Notes under the pieces: generated by a model | Databases searched by the model: none | What the model was told of the DNA's origin: nothing | The model's input: the letters and a program-made list of their open reading frames with translations, nothing else | DNA from: Massilia niastensis DSM 21313 | GTDB lineage: Bacteria > Pseudomonadota > Gammaproteobacteria > Burkholderiales > Burkholderiaceae_D | Reading direction: 5' to 3' | Length of the DNA stretch: 64,000 nucleotides | Assembly: GCF_000382345.1 (NCBI RefSeq) | Contig: NZ_KB908086.1 | Coordinates: forward strand, 1-64,000 | Part shown: one piece after another, positions 62,744 through 64,000 of the stretch | Layout: every line of letters starts with the position of its first letter | Position numbering within the stretch: position 1 is the stretch's first letter | Position numbers and translations under genes: made by a program

Positions 62744-63397
62744 ATGGACATCACACCCGAAACCCCCTGGGACAGCACGCCGGACGTCTCGGCGCGCATC
62801 GTCACCGCCATCGCGCGCATCGCCACCGTGCTGCGCTCGGGGATGTGGGAGGTGTCGACCAGCGAGAACCTGAATCCGGCCCAGGCCGAGATCCTGCAGC
62901 TGCTGCAGCACCGCACCCGCGGCGTGCGCCTGACCTGGCTGGCGAAGCAGCTGTCGATTTCGGCGGCCAGCGCCAGCGACTCGGTCGCCGCGCTGGTGGC
63001 CAAGGGCCTGGTGCGCAAGGCGCGCGCCGAGGACGACGGCCGCGCCACGGCGCTGCACCTGACCCAGGAAGGCGAGCGGGTCGCGCTGCGCCTGGGGTAT
63101 GCGCTGTCGTTCGCGGATGCGGCGGCATCGAGCCTGCCGCAGGAGCAGCAGGTCCAGCTGCTCACCGGCCTGTTCCGGCTGATCGCCCAGCTGCAGAAGA
63201 CCGACCGTTTTCCCGAGCTGCGCGCCTGCCTGTCGTGCCGGCACTTCGAACCGAACAAGTATCCGGGGCAGGCCGTGCCGCACCACTGCGCGCTGGTGAA
63301 TGCGCCGCTGCCGATCTCCTTCCTGCGCATCGATTGCGCGGAACACGAACCGACCGACCCGGCCAGCCAGCGCCGCAACTGGGAAAGCTTCGCCTGA
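62744..63397 (+). CDS. MarR-family regulator with a cysteine-rich C-terminal extension
   Basis: The 217-aa protein has a normal MarR winged helix (NPAQAEILQLLQ; LTWLAKQLSISAASASDSVAALVAKGLVRKA, about residues 43-95) and an added C-terminal part of about 60 residues with CLSCRHFEP, PHHCALV and RIDCAEHE. Four cysteines and several histidines suggest a zinc or iron-sulfur site or thiol sensing. The ATG at 62744 is chosen because the promoter lies directly in front. It is followed at 33 bp by a redoxin gene, with the same 12-bp motif upstream of both. Redox control of that gene is the likely role. Confidence 0.82.
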   Translation: MDITPETPWDSTPDVSARIVTAIARIATVLRSGMWEVSTSENLNPAQAEILQLLQHRTRGVRLTWLAKQLSISAASASDSVAALVAKGLVRKARAEDDGRATALHLTQEGERVALRLGYALSFADAAASSLPQEQQVQLLTGLFRLIAQLQKTDRFPELRACLSCRHFEPNKYPGQAVPHHCALVNAPLPISFLRIDCAEHEPTDPASQRRNWESFA

Positions 63398-63417
63398 TTT
63401 TTTTTGCCATCAATAGT

Positions 63418-63429
63418 TAGGAGTCCTAC
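63418..63429 (+). promoter_or_regulatory. Operator candidate overlapping the redoxin ribosome-binding site
   Basis: AGGAGTCCTACA, the exact inverse of the site at 62698-62709, ends directly before the redoxin ATG at 63431. AGGAG is also the Shine-Dalgarno sequence, so a bound repressor would sit on the start region. Confidence 0.55.
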
Positions 63430-63430
63430 A

Positions 63431-63952
63431 ATGAACATGCAAGTCCAGCAGCAAGCCGCGCCCGAGTTCGAGGTCTCGGCCTGGTTCAACGCCCCGCAAC
63501 CGGTGAGCCTGGCCTCGCTGCGCGGCAAGGTGGCGGCCGTGTATGCCTTCCAGATGCTGTGCCCGGGCTGCGTCTCGCACGGCATCCCGCAGGCCAAGGC
63601 GATCCGCCAGCTGTTCGCGCAGGACGAGGTGGCGGTGCTCGGCCTGCACACCGTGTTCGAGCACCACGACGCGATGAACGAACGCGCGCTCGCGGCCTTC
63701 ATCCACGAATACCGGATCGGCTTCCCGGTCGGCGTCGACCAGCCCTCGGAGCACGGCCCGGTGCCGCGCACCATGGCGCGCTACCAGATGCGCGGCACGC
63801 CGACCCTGCTGCTGTTCGACCGCGCCGGCGTGCTGCGCCACAGCCTGTTCGGCGCCGCCGAGGACATGCAGGTCGGGGCGCTGATCGGACGCTTGCTGGC
63901 GGAGGCGCCGCCGGCGGCCGGCTGCGACAGCGTCGGCTGCCTGCTGCCCTGA
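63431..63952 (+). CDS. Thioredoxin-fold redoxin (AhpC/TSA-like) with CPGC motif
   Basis: This 173-aa thioredoxin-fold protein has VYAFQMLCPGCVSHGIPQA (active CPGC), the cis-Pro loop in MRGTPTLLLFD, and a C-terminal CDSVGC pair. No signal peptide is visible, so it is cytoplasmic. It could reduce disulfides or peroxides. AGGAG lies 9 bp upstream. It follows the cysteine-rich MarR gene and precedes another gene by 11 bp, forming a small redox operon. Confidence 0.85.
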   Translation: MNMQVQQQAAPEFEVSAWFNAPQPVSLASLRGKVAAVYAFQMLCPGCVSHGIPQAKAIRQLFAQDEVAVLGLHTVFEHHDAMNERALAAFIHEYRIGFPVGVDQPSEHGPVPRTMARYQMRGTPTLLLFDRAGVLRHSLFGAAEDMQVGALIGRLLAEAPPAAGCDSVGCLLP

Positions 63953-63963
63953 AGGAGGACGGC

Positions 63964-64000
63964 ATGGAATGCATCGCGGTCTACCACGTCGCCTTCGAGG
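63964..64000 (+). CDS. Start of an unidentified gene, truncated at the window edge
   Basis: An ATG with AAGGAGGA upstream begins MECIAVYHVAFE and runs off the right edge. The product is unknown. Close spacing (11 bp) makes it part of the redoxin operon. Confidence 0.6.
   Translation, partial: MECIAVYHVAFE

Overview
The window is high-GC chromosomal DNA with strong G/C third-position bias, Shine-Dalgarno-led genes and many 4-bp ATGA overlaps. The content (TonB-dependent receptor with Gram-negative porin, gallate and quinate/shikimate catabolism, biotin-independent malonate decarboxylase, MHS and AAHS transporters) fits an aerobic betaproteobacterium of the Burkholderiales. Massilia or another Oxalobacteraceae member is my best guess, inferred from gene content only. 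No rRNA, tRNA, CRISPR array or replication origin was seen.

Layout. 1-941: end of a thiolase and an SDR-type 3-hydroxyacyl-CoA dehydrogenase, closed by a terminator and followed by a MITE/REP-like inverted-repeat element. 1441-15653: the most unusual region. Two tandem secreted serine hydrolases come first. They are followed by an eight-gene operon: TonB-dependent receptor, a third paralogous hydrolase, a secreted CocE/NonD hydrolase, a CapA-type metallophosphatase, two 2-hydroxyacyl-CoA dehydratase-family subunits that lack all the iron-sulfur cysteines, a class III CoA-transferase and an MFS carrier. It reads as a complete 'cut outside, import, activate with CoA' pathway for an unidentified ester- or amide-linked substrate. 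15705-21605: a small HTH protein, then a compositionally different block (methyltransferase, coniferyl-aldehyde-type dehydrogenase, old-yellow-enzyme oxidoreductase, MerR regulator, exported acetoacetate-decarboxylase-like protein) with three MerR-type promoters that each have a 19-bp spacer.

21854-28276: quinate/shikimate utilisation (HPPD-like protein, shikimate/quinate dehydrogenase, 3-dehydroshikimate dehydratase, MHS transporter), a convergent IclR regulator, a D-2-hydroxyacid dehydrogenase and a single-domain response regulator. 28437-34408 (minus strand): a membrane c-di-GMP phosphodiesterase with a periplasmic solute-binding sensor, and three TadE/TadG-type pseudopilin genes. 34531-42820: a divergent gallate cluster (aldolase, LigJ-type hydratase, tautomerase; LysR regulator with two DNA-binding domains, transporter, gallate dioxygenase, porin). 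Together with the dehydroshikimate dehydratase it points to plant phenolics as carbon sources; the products oxaloacetate and pyruvate connect to the malic enzyme downstream.

43253-47958: ABM-domain monooxygenase, MaeB malic enzyme and a GAF-GGDEF-EAL protein. 48005-48464: an IS1595 transposase remnant and a small hypothetical protein. 48551-57263 (minus strand): a complete mdc malonate decarboxylase operon (A-C-D-E-G-B-H) with a MatC-like carrier and the LysR regulator MdcR. 57399-64000: a hybrid histidine kinase, a 60-aa protein, an SRAP/HMCES peptidase, a siderophore-interacting protein divergent from a MarR regulator, a cysteine-rich MarR regulator with its redoxin partner, and a truncated gene at the window edge.
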